Below, piece by piece: positions 46,402 through 59,168 of a DNA stretch of 64,000 nt. This DNA is from Balamuthia mandrillaris. Taxonomy: Eukaryota; Discosea; Longamoebia; Balamuthiidae. The position numbers were made by a program, and so were the translations under genes. The notes under the pieces were generated by a model. The model was given only the letters and a program-made list of their open reading frames with translations. It searched no databases and had not been told where the DNA came from. How positions within the stretch are numbered: position 1 is the first letter of the stretch; each line of letters opens with the position of its first letter. The stretch is from contig JAVKOQ010000091.1 of assembly GCA_031835245.1 (NCBI GenBank), positions 62,001 through 126,000 of the forward strand. The letters run 5' to 3'.

Positions 46402-46717
46402 ATTTTATCAACCACTCTCTACCACTCTCTTCTCCTGCTTGCTCCCCCTTTTCCTTTCCTTTTTGCTTCCCTTCGCCCGGCTTCCACTCCCAGCAGCAGC
46501 ACCGGGTCACCCAATGCGGCCCTACAGTGCTTCGGGGATTGGTGTGTGCTATATATTACGTCGACAAATATTCAGAAAAAGGAAATGGCGACTTTTCGGG
46601 TGATTAATTTTAAGGTATCACCTTAAATAACCTCGATTTTTTTGCAGCCTATCTAATGATTTGCTTCTTTGTGCTGCAGCGTAAAGAAGAAGAAGAAGAG
46701 CACAAACAGCAACAACA
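46402..46717. promoter_or_regulatory. Upstream region of the Costars-LIM gene
   Basis: No gene. Carries a GTCGACA motif at 46560-46566, 152 bp before the ATG. Confidence 0.4.
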
Positions 46718-49700
46718 ATGGAGAAGGATAGGAAGGACGAGAAGGAAGAGAAGAAGAAGAAGAAGAGGAGGAGGAGGGAGAAGGACACGAAAAAGGAGGG
46801 GAAGAAGGCCGATGGGAAATCGAAGCCTGGCAAGGAGAAACGGGATGAATCTTCCACTCCACAGAAGGAGAGAAAGAAACACTCTCACTCACGGTCCACC
46901 ATTGAGAAACCAATGCACAAGAAAGAGGAAGAACGTTTGAAAAAGAGCAAAAAGAAGAGCAGTAGTCATATTCATCACCACCATCACTCATCGACGAAGG
47001 ACAGAGAGGCCCCTCCGGCAGCTGAAGAACCGCATGAAGAAAAGAAGGAACATCACTGGAAAGATGCTGCACCATCGAAAGAGCAACAAAACAAAGAAAA
47101 CTACGGAGAGAGAAAACTTAAGCAGGAAAGTCATCACCGACATCATCACAAAAGAAAAGCAAAAGAGGGAGTGACGGACAAGGAAGCGACGAAAGCAACT
47201 ACAGAAAAGGTTCGAAGAAGCAGCAGCAAAGCACATGTTGCAAAGGAGAAGTTGAAGAAGGACGACGAAGACAAAAAGAAAACGAAGAAGAAAAAGCAAA
47301 CGGAGCAGGACAAAAAGGAAAAGAAGGTCAAGAAAAGGAGGAAGCAGCCGGGGCCGACAAGTGGAGAAGCAAAGATCGATAAAGGCGCCAGAAAGAAGAA
47401 AGCAAAGCCAGAGAAAGCAAAAAAGAAGGAAAAGAAGAACGAACACCATTCTCATCACAAACACAAGCGTATTGAAAAGAAGCAACGAACCAATGAAGAA
47501 GCGGCTGCTGAAGGAGGAGACGACCAAACGGTAAAAGAGGAAAGGAACGAAACGGTAAAAGAGGAAGTCGCGTCACTGCAAAATGAGAAAGTAGAGGAAC
47601 AAACTGTCGAACTTCGTGAAGAACCAAAACAGGTTGAAGCCGGAAGAGAAGCCGGAGGAGCCCAGAGTGACCAGGAAGAAGACAAGGAAGACAAGGAAGA
47701 TAAGGAAGAGGAAGCAGAAGCAGAAGGAGAAGCAGAAGCAGAAGCAGAAGAAGAAGAAGAAGAAGAAGAAGAAGAACAAGAAGAAGAAGAACAAGAAGCA
47801 CAAACACAAACAAATCCAGATGGAGGAGGAGGAGGAGGAGGAGGAGGAGGAGGAGAAGAAGAAGAAGAACAAGAAGAAGAAGAACAAGAAGAAGAAGAAC
47901 AAGAAGAAGAAGGAGAAGAAGAAGAAGCACGAGCAAAACAAGAGGAAGAAGAAGGAGTAAAGGAAGCACTACACACTTCATATGATGTGTCAGTGTCAAC
48001 AAAACAAGAGGAAGAGACTAGTTCCAAAGAGCCAGCGCTAGCAGAACATGAGGAAAACGAACAAGTGAAGGACCTTGCCGAACAACAAAAGGAGAGAGAA
48101 AGAATTGAATATGAAGCGTATGCCTCAGAACCTTCAACGGCTTCATTCAAAGAATGTTCCTTCTTGAGCGATGATGTGGAAGAGCAACAGGGAAGAGATG
48201 ACCAAGAAGCAGAGAAAAGAGACAAAAAAGGAGATGAGGTTGTTCACCAAGGAGAAGTAGCAGTGTCAACTGGGGAGCAAAAGAATGAGGAATTCCACAA
48301 CCAACCGCACGAAGAAAGCACAGAAGAACCCAAAACAGAGGCCAAGAATGACGAACAAGAACCACTAACTCTTGAGAAGGAAGCGCTCCTTATTGAGGCT
48401 GCTCCCTCGCCGCGCACACAAATGGAGAAGGAGAAAGAGGAAGCCGTTGGAACTAGAGACAGCGATGAGAACTGTGACACTAAAGAGCATGAAGTGGAGG
48501 CAACACCGCAGCAGCACCCTGCACCAACAAGCAAGGTTCCTCCTGTAAATCTAGCATCCGTCATAGCAAACACAATTGATCAGGACATGCCTCTCACCGC
48601 TCCTTCCAGAGTCTTAAGCGAAGAATCGAAAGAAGCACTGCTGGAACAGTTGCCAAGATCGATCAGCATTGACTCCAAAGAGGCTGTTCGACGTATCGCT
48701 AGAAAAGTGGTGAGTGCGAGAGACTCGTCCGTTGCCAATCGTTGGCAGTTGAGAATGCAACAGAAGAAAGAAGAAGAAGATGCCACTGTGCGTTACTCTC
48801 TTCGCTCTCTCTCACTCTCCTTCTCTCTCTGGTTGGTTCTAATTTATTTCTTTGGTGAAATGCAGTATAAGACTATGGCAGCAGAACGGGTGAACGATGG
48901 CATTAAGTGGATGGACTCTCAAATCCGCGTCCTTATCAAAGAAATTCTCCGGCTCACCACTCTCTCCTCCCCTTCTTCTCCATCCCCATCTATACCTTCA
49001 GACAACACCAATGACGTTTCTTCCTCTCCAGACAGCAACGCCAGCAACAACGACGTTGTTTCTTCCAACAATTGTCCTGATGAAGCCCCTTCTGCCATTT
49101 CTACTCCAATTAACCGTCCGGAAGGAGAGCCTAGTACAATCAAGAAAGAGTGCAACCACGCATTAGCGGTAGTCTCCTTCAAACTGCTATTCGACAAAAC
49201 GGTGGGAAGCATGCCCGCTTTGAGCGCTACTCTCAGCATGGCAAAGAAGTATGGGGTGGTGGACTACGAAGGAGACCTGTTGATGCAAGGAGCTTCCGAC
49301 CACGTTATCATTTCCTTGTTGAAGGAGAATTTTGAGGCCGCTGTGTTGACGAACGGCGAGCCGCCTTCTCCGAGAAGAAAGGTTTGTTTTCAGGTCTTTC
49401 TTTATTCGCAGGTTGTGTAACTGACCAAACAAAATATGAAGTATGCACAACCGTTGAAACAGTTTAGCATGACCACAGAGCTGGCACATGCCCCTCAAAA
49501 ATGTGATGGCTGTCAAAAGACAGTCTATCCGTTGGAGCGGGTGGTGGCCAATGCCAAGGTCTTTCACAGAGGCTGTTTCCGTTGTTGTGTGTGTAACACT
49601 GTGATGAAAGCCAACTCGGACTACTGTTTCCTTAACGATAGGTTTTATTGGTACGTTCTCTCTTGTAGTTTTTTCTTTTTTTTTTTTTCCTCGTCATTTC

Positions 49701-49814
49701 GTTCGTTTCCTTCTTACAGAAACGCAAATTAGTGTGCCACATTATCAACGCTTGGTAAGCGAGGCTGGCGGAGGCTATGCATTTGCAGGCACCGCTGCCA
49801 ATGGACAGAAATGA
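46718..49814 (+). CDS. Lys/Glu-rich Costars-LIM fusion protein
   Basis: Predicted 958-residue protein with an unusual domain order. Exons: 46718-48787, 48866-49381, 49442-49650, 49733-49814. Exon 1 is almost wholly Lys/Glu/His-rich with poly-Glu and poly-Gly runs (about 47750-47930). Exon 2 encodes a Costars domain as in ABRA and Costars actin regulators: [20 protein letters not shown], then [40 protein letters not shown] and [11 protein letters not shown]. Exons 3-4 encode one LIM domain: [32 protein letters not shown] and FYCVPHYQRL, with all eight zinc ligands. The last LIM Cys is created by the splice at 49650/49733, which strongly supports that junction. Intron 2 is only 60 nt. A cytoskeletal, actin-linked role is inferred from both domains. 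Confidence 0.83.
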
Positions 49815-50360
49815 TGCGCTTCCGCTTCAACCCATGCCAACCAACGCACCGAGCCAGTTTCGTTGGACTTTTTTTTGCTCTTCTCTCTTTTCATTCATTC
49901 TCGAAACGACACTTACCTAATCGACGCTAACACCTCATCAACAACCAAATTTGGTTATGATGATGTCACGAAACAAATTTCACGTCGTCATGAACTCAAG
50001 TGAACTCCAAAAAAAAAAAGAAACAAAAAAAAAAAAGATATAAGAACAACACAGAAGACGGGGAGCGGGGCATCCCTGTTGTTTACGCGACGACAAGAAG
50101 AAAAAAAACGTAAGAATGCCTTCTCTCTCTCTCTCTCTCTCTCTGCCTTCTTCGGTGGACTCACCCCAAGAACACTTTTGCTGATATATTTCTCTTTTTT
50201 GTTCAACGAAATCTTTGACAAGCCCAACTTCTTCTTCCAAAATAGATTTGCTTTGCTTGTGCTTCTTCTGCTTTTTCTTGTTCTTCTTCTTCTTCTTCTT
50301 CTTCTTCTTCTTCCCCCTCTCTTCTTTGGCCAGAAGACACGAAAGAGCAAGAGGAGGACC
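49815..50360. other. Intergenic region and leader of the RING gene
   Basis: No gene. Contains a CGTCGTCATGAA-type motif near 49982, A runs, a (CT)n tract at about 50120-50143 and a (TTC)n tract at about 50283-50313. Confidence 0.45.
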
Positions 50361-51174
50361 ATGGGCGATCCGTTAACCATGTCGTTCTCCGAAAAACTTC
50401 GTCTCTTCAACAGCAACAGCTCTGCTTCTTCCTCCTCTCCCGCTTCTCCCTCTTCCACCACCAATCGAGATCGATTGCTACGTTATAGCGCGGTGCCTTC
50501 TTCTGACTTTGCATCATCTTCTTCTGCATCGGCTTCACCTCAGTTTGCCTCTCCAAAGCCACAAAAACGGACCATCGTTCGCTCGTTTGCCTCCAGGTTG
50601 ACTCCTTCCGCTTCGCCGTCTTCCTCTTCCTTTACTTTGCGAAACGCCGAAGACAAGGAGAAAGATAACGAGAAGGAGAAAGAAAAGGAGAAAGAGAAGG
50701 AGAAGGAGAAGGAGAAGGAGAAGGAGAAGGATAAAGAGAAAGAACACCATGCTGAAAAGGAACATAGAAAGAGTATGTCGTTTAAGTCGCCAAAGCCGAA
50801 AGATAAACGAAAAGACAAAGCGGAAGAACATAGGAGCGGCAAGAAAGAACGGAGAGGAAGTGTTGCTGTACATGAGGACACCATCGTTCGGTGTACCTCC
50901 TCTCCCGTTTCATCTTCTTCCTCCTCGAAGAAGAAAATAAGAAAGTCTTCCGTGAGTGCCTCTTCTTCCAACGACGACGTTAGAAAGAACAGTTTCGATG
51001 ATTCGTCTTCAACACCTTCAACTTCTTCATCTTCAACGTTGTCTTCTTCTCCTCCTCCTCCTCCTTCTTCTACTTCGACTTCTGCAAGCTTGGAGAGTTT
51101 GGGGTGGTCAGAGTTGGATGAGCAGGAACAGGATTCTATCAAACAGTTGATACAAGAACGAGTCGCTTTGGTTT

Positions 51175-51211
<37 letters not shown>

Positions 51212-51925
51212 ATCGTTCTCTTCATCGTTCTCTTCTCTTCATCGTTCTCTTCTCTTCTCTTCTCTTCTCTTCTCTTCTCTTCTCTTCTCTTCTCTTCTCT
51301 TCTCTTCTCTTCTCTTCTCTTCTCTTCTCTTCTCTTCTCTTCTCTTCTCTTCTCTTCTCTTCTCTTCTCTTCTCTTTCTCTATGTTGTTCTTCTTCTACT
51401 TCTCTTCTTACCAAGAGCCAAACACAGAAACGAGTGATAGAGAAATGGAAACAAGAAAAAGACCAACTGCTAAAAGAGCACCAAAAACACATCGACCACC
51501 ACCTCCAAAAGCGCCTCAAGCTCAAACGCCAACGCGACACCCTCCAACAAGCTCTCCTCCACAAAGAGCAACTCCTCCAACACTCCCAGCAACAACTCTC
51601 TCATCTCCAATCCCAGCTGGAGGACTCCCACTCCAAGTTGGAAAACCAAGAGTCCCTCCTGCTCCACTCCAGACAGAGCGAGGAGAGGGCGAAGCACGAG
51701 CTCTCCCTCCTTCTCTCCTCCCTGCGAAACCTGGAGGACTGCCTGCAATGCGTCATCTGCAACGACGCCATGAGCGTGGTGCTCCTGCTGCCCTGCAGAC
51801 ATCAGAAGCTGTGCAAGAGCTGCGCGGAGCGGCTGGTGGATGAGCTGTGCCCCGTTTGCAGGACGCCCGTCACCGGGAGGTTGGTTTGTTTTGCTGATTG
51901 GGCTAACATTCCCTTAAGAACTTAA
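50361..51925 (+). CDS. C-terminal RING-finger protein with low-complexity body
   Basis: Probable E3 ubiquitin ligase of 435 residues in two exons, 50361-51170 and 51428-51925. The N-terminal two thirds is low complexity: Ser-rich, then a Lys/Glu array with repeated EKEK units (about 50650-50740), then Ser again. Exon 2 gives a coiled coil (EKWKQEKDQLLKEHQKHIDH) leading to a terminal C3HC4 RING: CVICNDAMSVVLLLPCRHQK, LCKSCAERL and CPVCRTP. All eight zinc ligands are visible. The layout (coiled coil then terminal RING with a short tail) resembles IAP/MUL1/CGRF1-type RINGs. The single intron consists almost entirely of CT and CTCTT repeats. Substrates unknown. Confidence 0.85.
51180..51376. repeat. 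CT and CTCTT arrays filling the RING-gene intron
   Basis: A (CT)n tract is followed by about 27 copies of the pentamer CTCTT. Together they form most of the 257-nt intron of the RING gene. Confidence 0.85.
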
Positions 51926-52049
51926 AACACTTTATTTATACTGTATTGATTTGGATTTAAAGTTGTTTAAGATTTTTTAAATGTTTTTTAAACAACAATA
52001 GAGAAATGTATTTATTTGATTCTGTTCAGTGTTCGTTTTCATTATCTCT
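51926..52049. other. 124-bp convergent gap between RING gene and PRCC
   Basis: AT-rich spacer between two convergent stop codons; no gene. Confidence 0.5.
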
Positions 52050-53611
52050 CTACCAAGCGTATTTGCTTTGGCTTTGTTGGCGTATTTTGAGGGACTGACT
52101 GCGCTTCACGCTTAACTCCAGCTCACGTTCTTTGGCTTCCACCGCCAGCGCTGTGATTTGATGTTTTCGCCGTTGTGAATAAGAAGGTTTATTGGATCCG
52201 CTTAATCCCTGTTTATATTGACATCTGGTTTCAGTAAAGCAGAAGAAAAAGAGAAAGATGCAATGGACACGGAAGAAGAAGAAGAAGAAGAAGAAGAAGA
52301 AGAAGAAGAAGAAGAAGAAGAAAGAAGAACAAGGAAGAGGAAGAAGGTGAAGAAGAAGAAAAAGAATGAAGGAAAGAAAAAAATAACCATCTTGTGTTCG
52401 GCAAGTTTGACTTGTTCTTCGATGTATTCAACGGGCCAATCAGGTGGCCTAGCAAGTTCCGTTCGATCCACAGTAACAAAGTTGGCTCCTCCATGTCGCA
52501 ACTCTCTGGCCACCTTCAAAAAAATAGCGTTTAGTTTTTGTTGCACATAAGAAAGCAACGACTAGAAAGAAACAATAAGAACCGACAAGAAAAGATAGAA
52601 AGAAAGAGGAAGAGAAGAGAAGCGAGACGACAAAAACAGTAGAAGGAAGCAAGAAACCTCAGGCGGGAGGTTGCTAGGAAGCGAAGACGAAGCGGCAGCC
52701 GCGTCATAACCATAACCAGCAGCGGAAGGATAAGCAGGAGGATATTGTTGTTGTGCATAAGACGATGATGGATCGGGATACGGGTACGCTGCGTACGGGT
52801 ATGGATATGGTCCCTGTTGTCCTCCTTCCTGTGGTTGTGGAGGATAGTAGGAAGAAGCAGAAGAAGGTAAAGTTGGTCCAACTGTAACTTCTCCTTCGCC
52901 TTCTATTGCTGTGGTAGTTGCTGAAGAAGCAGAGGAGAAAGTTGAAGAAGGTATGGTGGTTGGAAGTCTTCGTTGCTTCATTTGTGGCTCAACTTCTTTT
53001 CGCTTTGTCACCTCCGCCTTCTCCTCCTTTGCTTCTTCTTCTTCTTCTCCTCCTCCTTCTCTCTTTCGTTTTGAGGTGCTGTTCTTGTGGAGCAGCGAGT
53101 GAAGGGCAGCGGTGGCCGCTCCGGAAGGGGCGCCACGCTTCGGTGGCGGCAACAAAGAAGAGAAGGAGGAGGGGCCTCTCCCTCCCCCTCTCCCTCCTCC
53201 TCTGGCCTCTTCTTCCTGCTGCCTTCTTCTCTCTTCCTCCTCCCTTTCCTCGCGTTTAAGCTCGTATTCGTCTTTTTCAAAGATGGAGGAGTCGAACGCT
53301 GGCAATTTGATCTCCCGCTCCTTCTTCTTCTGCTTTGTCTTTTCTTTTTTCTTGTTGCTCTTTCTCGGCGGCGGCAGCTGATCGAAGCGAAGCACGGGTT
53401 CTCCCTCTTCATCGATGCTGTGTTGTTGTTTCGTCGCCAAAATAAAAAAATGAGTTCAAACCAATCTTTTTTTTTAAAAAAAAAACAAACAGTAGCTGTA
53501 CCTGATGGCAGACGCCGCTGGTTGTTCTGGTGCTTCCGCTTCTTCTTCTTGTGGTCGTTGCTGTTCTTCGTCCTCTCCTCCAGAGCCATAGCCAGCCAAG
53601 AGTTCGTCCAT
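52050..53611 (-). CDS. PRCC: PRCC-like spliceosome-associated protein
   Basis: Homologue of PRCC, a nuclear pre-mRNA splicing-associated protein. Minus-strand exons: 53611-53502, 53417-52658, 52513-52388, 52208-52050 (384 residues). N-terminus MDELLAGYGSGGEDEEQQ matches the family opening (short hydrophobic start, then acidic). Next come LPPPRKSNKKKEK, a block with FSSLLPPPKRG, and a Tyr/Pro/Ala/Ser-rich region with repeated YPY units. The diagnostic C-terminus is SQRRKHQITALAVEAKEREL ending in SKYAW, close to the human RRKHQITYLIHQAKERELEL...AKYGF. The last intron is a (GAA)n-type repeat on the plus strand. All junctions are in frame. It converges on the RING gene. Confidence 0.9.
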
Positions 53612-53682
53612 CTTTCTTTTGGTTTTTTTTTTCTTCTCTTCTTCTATGTGTGCACAAAAACTTCACAAAATGTTATATTATT

Positions 53683-53727
53683 GTCGACTTCATGTCGTCA
53701 TTATACATCAATTATTATCATGTCGAC
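53683..53727. promoter_or_regulatory. Two GTCGAC motifs upstream of PRCC
   Basis: GTCGAC at 53683-53688 and 53722-53727, about 72 and 111 bp before the PRCC start, in AT-rich sequence. Part of a recurring intergenic pattern. Confidence 0.35.
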
Positions 53728-53797
53728 GTGGGTAATACATGAGGAGGAAAGATGAGAGAGAATCGGATTCTAGCTTGCTTGTCTTATCGTTTGTTGT

Positions 53798-54238
53798 TCA
53801 AGGCAAGTCGGACAAGCTCTTCTTAGGAGGAGGTCCGGTGGGCTTTCCGCCTTCCTTCTTGTAACGCACATGGGCTTGCTGGGTTTTTTTTTTTGGTTTG
53901 TGATCAGAGAGGAGGCGACATTTTTTTCCCCTTTTCTGTTGATCTCTCAAAAAAGTTGGGAAGAGAAAATCAAACCTCAACAGCAGCGGTTTGGCCTTCC
54001 GAGTGAGCCTTCCATGACACCTTGGGTGGAGGAGGTTCGATAAAGTTCTGCAAACAAAACAAAAGAAGATTAAAAAAAGATTTGAACAACAAACACCTCA
54101 AATATTTCAGATAATAAAAACCTTGTGCTTCTTCAACAAAGCTTGCACGCCAGTTGGTTCTTGCTTTGTGGTACGCTCCGCGGCTGCCTTTTGAGCTGCC
54201 GCTTCTTGTTCAAACTTGGACTTCAGCTGGCTCGCCAT
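53798..54238 (-). CDS. Small conserved-looking hydrophilic protein
   Basis: Predicted 89-residue protein in three exons on the minus strand: 54238-54122, 54047-53976 and 53878-53798. All introns are phase 0. The sequence is hydrophilic: MASQLKSKFEQEAAAQKAAA, a Lys-rich helix ending LLKKHK, then IEPPPPKVSWKAHSEGQT and a basic, Pro-rich tail (GGKPTGPPPKKSLSDLP). No signal peptide, membrane segment or known domain. I do not recognise the family. Gene structure is supported by frame and by splice signals. It lies between PRCC and CIR1 and is divergent from CIR1. Confidence 0.7.
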
Positions 54239-54606
54239 ATCCTCTCTCCTTCTCTTTTCCACAAATTTTTATCTTTCAATTTTTTTATTTTATTTTTTTT
54301 TGTCGGGGGTATATTATTTGTCGACATACAAAATTGCAACAATTTTTTGTTCTATGCAATAATCATCGGCAAAGGGAAAAAAGTATTTTCTTCAAGGGCT
54401 AACCGCTAACCCTAACCTCTGTCCTTCAGGAAAATTTTCGGCTTTGGCCCTCATAGGTTTCTTGCATAAAAGCGAAACTGGAGGAAGCTGTTAGCCCAAC
54501 CTATTCGCTAATTTGCTTCCTCTTCCCAAGAAGAAAGTAGCAACCTCCCCATTCAAGCTTCGTCCATCTCTTTCCAACACATTTTTTTTTTTAAAAAAAG
54601 GCCACC
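54239..54606. promoter_or_regulatory. Divergent intergenic region with GTCGACA and T-run/A-run
   Basis: GTCGACA at 54320-54326, 82 bp upstream of the minus-strand small gene. A block of T11 then A7 at about 54582-54599 directly precedes GCCACCATG, the presumed CIR1 start context. Confidence 0.4.
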
Positions 54607-56262
<1,656 letters not shown>

Positions 56263-56274
56263 GACAATCATCGA

Positions 56275-57952
56275 TTATGGTGTATTTATTTGGGTTTTGT
56301 CGTTATTCAGGAACACAAGACAATTATTCGCGATGGAGAGAGGAAGTTGCGATTCGGGAGAGCGATAATCGATGGACTTGCAGTCCGGGTCGTGGCACTT
56401 TTGATAGTAGGTTCCTCTCTCCAAGTCCACCACCATCATGATGTGGTTGCTCTATTGTTTGTTTGTTTGGAAGCAGTTAGAGCGAACGGAAAGAGAGAGC
56501 GAGGAGAGGGAGCGAGAGAACCTTGTGCTCACGGCCGATGTTCTCGCAGAAACGGTTGTTGGCAATGTTGTAGAGGAGAAGCTTACGGTCCTCAAAGAGC
56601 ACGCAGGACCGAATGGTGCCGCGATGGTTGCCCGGTCTTTTGTTCAACTCTTCTTGAATGAAGCTATCCACGTCCGGAAAAGCAGACCGAAACGAAAGAG
56701 AAGACGTCGTGGATGGTATAGCTGGTGTTGTGATAGGTAGCAAAGAGGGCGAATGCAGGTGGGAAGAAGTGGATAAAGGAGAAGAAGAAGCAGCAGCAGA
56801 ATCGTTCCACGGTTCCAATGGAGCATAACGACGCGTCTCCTCCTTGTTCACAAAGAGAAATGAGTATACCAAGAAGAGGAAGAAACTGAGAAACAAAAGA
56901 GAGAAAGAGAAGAAAACGATTACTTCATAGCAGGTAAGCCATAGCACTTGGTTGGGATTCAAGTTAAACGCTGGCCCGATGTTGCACACCAACGAAGCAA
57001 GAAACAGTGCCTCATCCTCTTTCTGTTCTTCTCTTGAGTCCGACGGCGGAGTAGCGGCAGAAGAACTAGAAGGAGAACGTGACGAAGAAAGCAGAGGCAA
57101 CAACGGTCGGTTCTTCCCAACTTTGGAAGAATAGGCCATTCGGAAGTTGCGGTTGCGAGAATAAACGCCCATATCCACAAAAAACGTTTCCTTGTCCCCT
57201 CTTTCGTTGCGAACAAACAACCGGTCCACATCTCGTCGGGTCTTTCTCAGCACTTGCAGCTTGTTCAACAGGATCCTCACAAAGTTGCCGCAATGGATGT
57301 TATCCTGAAAGAAAGGAAGTTGGTGCGTGATGCAATGCTTTCTTTCTTCTCTGTCTTCCTTCTCCTTTTCCTCTTCCTCGTCAGAATTGTTGTTTTGTCC
57401 TTCGAGTCCGTTACAGTATTCTATTGCTTTCTTCTTTCTCCCGTTTCTTCTTTCCCTTTGTTGGTTATTCTCTTCTTCGAGGTTTTCTTCAGAAGCAGAA
57501 GGAGAAACAACGGAAGAAGAAGAAGAGTTGAGAATGATGTGACGAGAGAACTTGGAGGGAGTACTGGAGGAGAGAATGATAAAGTCGTGGCGATGACAGG
57601 AGGCAAAACAAGAAGGATAGCGAAGACGAAGCTCTTCCATCACAAAGTTGAGAAACATCTCCACCATTTTGTTTCCTTCTTCCTCCAACGCTTCATCTTG
57701 TTCTTTGCTAAGTTCTTCTGCTTGTTCTTCTTTAACTTTGTCTTCTGTTTTCTCATTTGTGTTGCTTTCTGTTTCTGTTTCTTCTTCTTCGTCTTCGGGT
57801 TGTGGTGTGTCTGGATGTTGCAGCAGAAGATGGAGGTTTGACTCTTTCATAAACTCTATATCAAAGTATAGCTTGCATGGACTCTTTTCTCTGATCTTTA
57901 CCGACATATATTTTTGTTCGAATAACAGGAGCGAAATGAGCCAAGAGAGAAA

Positions 57953-57983
<31 letters not shown>

Positions 57984-58706
57984 TGAGAGAGAGACTCGTA
58001 CGAGTTCATAATGACGTCGTTTATCGGCAGATAAGTTGAGGTAATGCTTCCAAAACTGTTTGTAGGAAGCAACCACATAGGAACGAGCTCCAAATCCACA
58101 AAACGAAGGCGAAGCAGCAGCAGCAGGAGAAGCGGGAGAAGCACAAGAAGCAGAAGAAGGAGAAGAAAGAGCAGAAGCTGAGTAAGAAGAATTGGTTTCC
58201 TGTTCAACAGCAAAAACGTGCAGACGAGAGGCATAAAAGTCGTTGGAGAGAGAAACCTCTTCCGCGTTTAACTTGTCGCAACAACGAAACGCCTGGTCTT
58301 GCTTCGGAAACTCTTTCAGCAAACTCTGTCTGTTGAGTTTTTTTTTTGAGAAATGAATAAAATCGAAAGAAAGACACAACGGAAGAGAGAGAGGAAAAAC
58401 TTACACAGGGCGACGAAGCCGAAGCAAACGTCTCTGCCAGGCGAGGTCGGTGCCAGTGACCACCTTTTTCTCCTGTCGTCCGTAAAACACTTTAGGGGTG
58501 ATCACCGGCAAACCAAAGCTATTCCTCCTTCCTTGCTCTGTTTCCTCGGTGTCATCCCGTCTTTCGATCTTGATCCGTTTCGGCTCGACGAAAGCCCCTT
58601 CCTCCGTTTCGTTACTCGGCGGGGGGGGTCGTTCCTCCCTTCTCCTTCCGGTGTGGTGGCCCCCAGCAGCACAATCCATGGGATGTGGTGGCCCGCTTGT
58701 ATGCAT
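56275..58706 (-). CDS. PRIM2-unrelated PRIMPOL: PrimPol, DNA primase-polymerase
   Basis: Archaeo-eukaryotic primase-type enzyme that reprimes stalled forks in nuclear and mitochondrial DNA. Minus-strand exons: 58706-58405, 58329-58002, 57895-56924, 56842-56522, 56451-56275 (699 residues). Order of motifs: YKQFWKHYLNLS; catalytic motif I in CKLYFDIEF (DxE); motif II in KFSRHIIL (SxH); DNIHCGNFVR; motif III VDMGVYSRNRNFRMAYSSK with the third catalytic Asp; then NRFCENIGREHKSNHIMMVV. The C-terminal zinc finger is YYQKCHDPDCKS with the preceding Cys and His. All catalytic residues are present. Acidic and Ser-rich insertions make it longer than human PrimPol (about 560). No RPA-binding motif was recognised after the finger, where the protein ends early. 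Met 58679 is an alternative start. Confidence 0.94.
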
Positions 58707-59168
58707 GAGCTCATAGCGGTGGGTCCCCAACAACTATTTTCGATTTTACAATTGGTAACGATTATTTTGGTGAATTTACGATAAATATTTTGGCTCCAAG
58801 CTTTCGTTGCAGCGATGCAGCTCAATTTGTGCAGCAGAGGGGCAGTGGAAATTTTTCATGACGACGTGGTAACAGTTTGGCGTCATCTCGTTGGTCCGCG
58901 TCTGATCGCGAAACTACGACGATCGATCGGTGTGAGTAAAGGCGCTCGACTCCAAGCGGCACACCGCAAAGGTTTCAGCACGTCCCAGACAGAATCCTCC
59001 CTTGCAGGGGGTGTACGCTCTGTTTTATATCCCCAAAGCACTGCAAGGGAGCCAGTTCGCATTCATGCCCTACTGCCGCCAACTTCATACCACATACCAA
59101 GAACATTTGTATGAGAAGAAGGAATGAAGGAGGCTGCTCGGTTTTTGTTTGCGTGTGGCTAATCCTTA
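58707..59168. other. Intergenic region with stable inverted repeat
   Basis: No secure gene. It is moderately GC-rich in the middle and holds an 11-bp perfect inverted repeat (58997-59051). Confidence 0.4.
58997..59051. other. Inverted repeat, 11-bp stem and 33-nt loop
   Basis: CTCCCTTGCAG at 58997-59007 is the exact reverse complement of CTGCAAGGGAG at 59041-59051. It lies about 120 bp downstream of the stop of the first FAS1 copy (-), so it may be a 3' UTR hairpin or a small RNA. Confidence 0.55.

Noticed and set aside
47328-48225. Minus-strand frames of poly-Leu or poly-Ser opposite the Costars-LIM first exon
   Set aside because: They are complementary images of GAA/GAG repeats, with no domain and no supporting splice signals.
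58815-59114. 100-codon plus-strand frame starting with ATG
   Set aside because: No recognisable domain, no splice context, and it runs across the inverted repeat; composition is not protein-like.
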